Source: Yokenella regensburgei ATCC 49455
GTDB taxonomy: Bacteria; Pseudomonadota; Gammaproteobacteria; Enterobacterales; Enterobacteriaceae
Direction of reading: 5' to 3'
DNA: 64,000 nucleotides
Assembly: GCF_000735455.1 (NCBI RefSeq)
Contig: NZ_JMPS01000073.1
Location: 53,951 to 117,950, forward strand
Of the stretch, positions 63,718 through 64,000 are shown in pieces (position 1 is the first letter of the stretch; each line of letters starts with the position of its first letter). Below the pieces are notes generated by a model. It made no database searches and had not been told where the DNA came from. It was given only the letters and a program-made list of their open reading frames with translations. Both the position numbers and the translations under genes were made by a program.

Positions 63718-64000
63718 TCCCGTGACAGGAAAAGGTCAGCTCGGGCCGAGCCCCATAGTCGTCGATATACGTCAAAACCGGCACCTGCAGTGTCGGGGAC
63801 ACCATCCGGGTACTGCTCCGTGGCGCAAGCGTCCGTGGAGCGATATCCGCGCTGCGGCCACGCTTCGCCTTCAAATCGACCAGCGTAACGTAGTAAGGGG
63901 TCGGGTTATCCAGCCGGTATCCGTCATCCGTCCGGGTCAGAACCAATTTTGTCATCCAGGGGCTGCCGGAGCGTACCGCGAGAGCCGCGGGACGGTAAAA
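63692..64000 (-). CDS. Second PapD-like fimbrial chaperone (partial at window edge)
   Basis: The C-terminal domain of a chaperone: FYRPAALAVRSGSPW and then LTRTDDGYRLDNPTPYYVTL, clearly homologous to the chaperone at 61450-62154 (FYRPASIRASRGSVW, RIDDGYEIDNPTPYYIT), and ending in a Cys pair (FSCHGSVCHV). The frame is open to base 64000, so the N-terminal half lies outside. The usher and the major pilin are expected further upstream on this strand. Confidence 0.85.
   Translation of the reverse strand, partial: FYRPAALAVRSGSPWMTKLVLTRTDDGYRLDNPTPYYVTLVDLKAKRGRSADIAPRTLAPRSSTRMVSPTLQVPVLTYIDDYGARPELTFSCHGSVCHVSQS

Noticed and set aside
1..64000. CRISPR arrays, prophage, IS elements, tRNA or rRNA genes
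   Set aside because: No spaced direct repeats, integrase, transposase or structural RNA signature was seen anywhere. The only tandem repeats are coding, in asr.

Overview
The window is chromosomal DNA from an Enterobacteriaceae species. Between about 6 kb and 59.8 kb the gene order follows the Escherichia coli uxaB to tqsA segment closely: uxaB, dgcF, yneG, glsB, sad, ptrR, sotB, marC, marRAB, eamA, ydeE, mgtS, dcp, ydfG, ydfH, ydfI, ydfJ, rspB, rspA, ynfA, ynfB, speG, ynfC, ynfD, ynfE, dmsD, clcB, bioD2, mlc, ynfL, ynfM, asr, ydgU, ydgD, mdtIJ, tqsA. Species-specific inserts, and the lack of the Qin prophage that splits ydfJ from rspBA in E. coli K-12, point to a relative such as Enterobacter, Lelliottia, Leclercia or Citrobacter. 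The genus cannot be fixed from the sequence alone. No tRNA, rRNA, IS element, integrase or CRISPR array was seen.

Layout. (1) 1-4.6 kb: a plus-strand sugar operon (mannose-family PTS IIB, two SIS proteins, a GH88 unsaturated glucuronyl hydrolase, an OprD-type porin) that looks built for unsaturated uronyl disaccharides such as glycosaminoglycan breakdown products. (2) 4.6-8.5 kb: a PunC-like exporter, uxaB, and a GAF protein with a degenerate GGDEF domain. (3) 8.5-11.8 kb: an AT-rich foreign-looking cassette with a cytosolic aerolysin-fold protein of the spherulin-2A/yolk-protein type, a 67-residue orphan protein, and an asparagine-synthetase-like ATP-dependent ligase that lacks the glutaminase cysteine. 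This is the best candidate for an undescribed system. (4) 11.8-20 kb: dgcF, yneG, glsB, a DJ-1-family gene, sad, ptrR, a PhzF-family gene and sotB. (5) 20-22 kb: the mar locus. marR carries a 1-nt deletion in an A tract, leaving a perfectly phased A AAA AAG slippery site.

(6) 22-39 kb: eamA, ydeE, an XRE/2TM regulator, an MFS gene, the 31-residue mgtS with a PhoP box, an AI-2E family permease, a secreted GH5 enzyme, dcp, ydfG, ydfH, a frameshifted DUF523/DUF1722 gene, and hexonate metabolism genes ydfI, ydfJ and rspBA. Identical 12-bp operator cores lie in front of uxaB and ydfI. (7) 39-53 kb: ynfABCD, speG, a ynfE-dmsD pair lacking the usual Fe-S and membrane-anchor subunits, clcB, bioD2, mlc with its own operator, ynfL, ynfM, then an inserted DUF1003-kup operon. 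(8) 53-60 kb: asr-ydgU, ydgD, a CHASE4-GGDEF-EAL protein, mdtJI with an upstream ORF, tqsA. (9) 59.8-64 kb: the 3' part of a minus-strand chaperone-usher-type operon with two PapD-like chaperones, a lipoprotein, an FKBP-N-like protein and two pilin/adhesin subunits. It continues past the window edge.

Three genes bear on c-di-GMP: the degenerate GAF-GGDEF, DgcF, and CHASE4-GGDEF-EAL. Several proteins affect efflux (MarA, SotB, EamA, YdeE, YnfM, MdtIJ). Names for E. coli orthologues rest on recalled sequence similarity plus conserved gene order. No database search was run.
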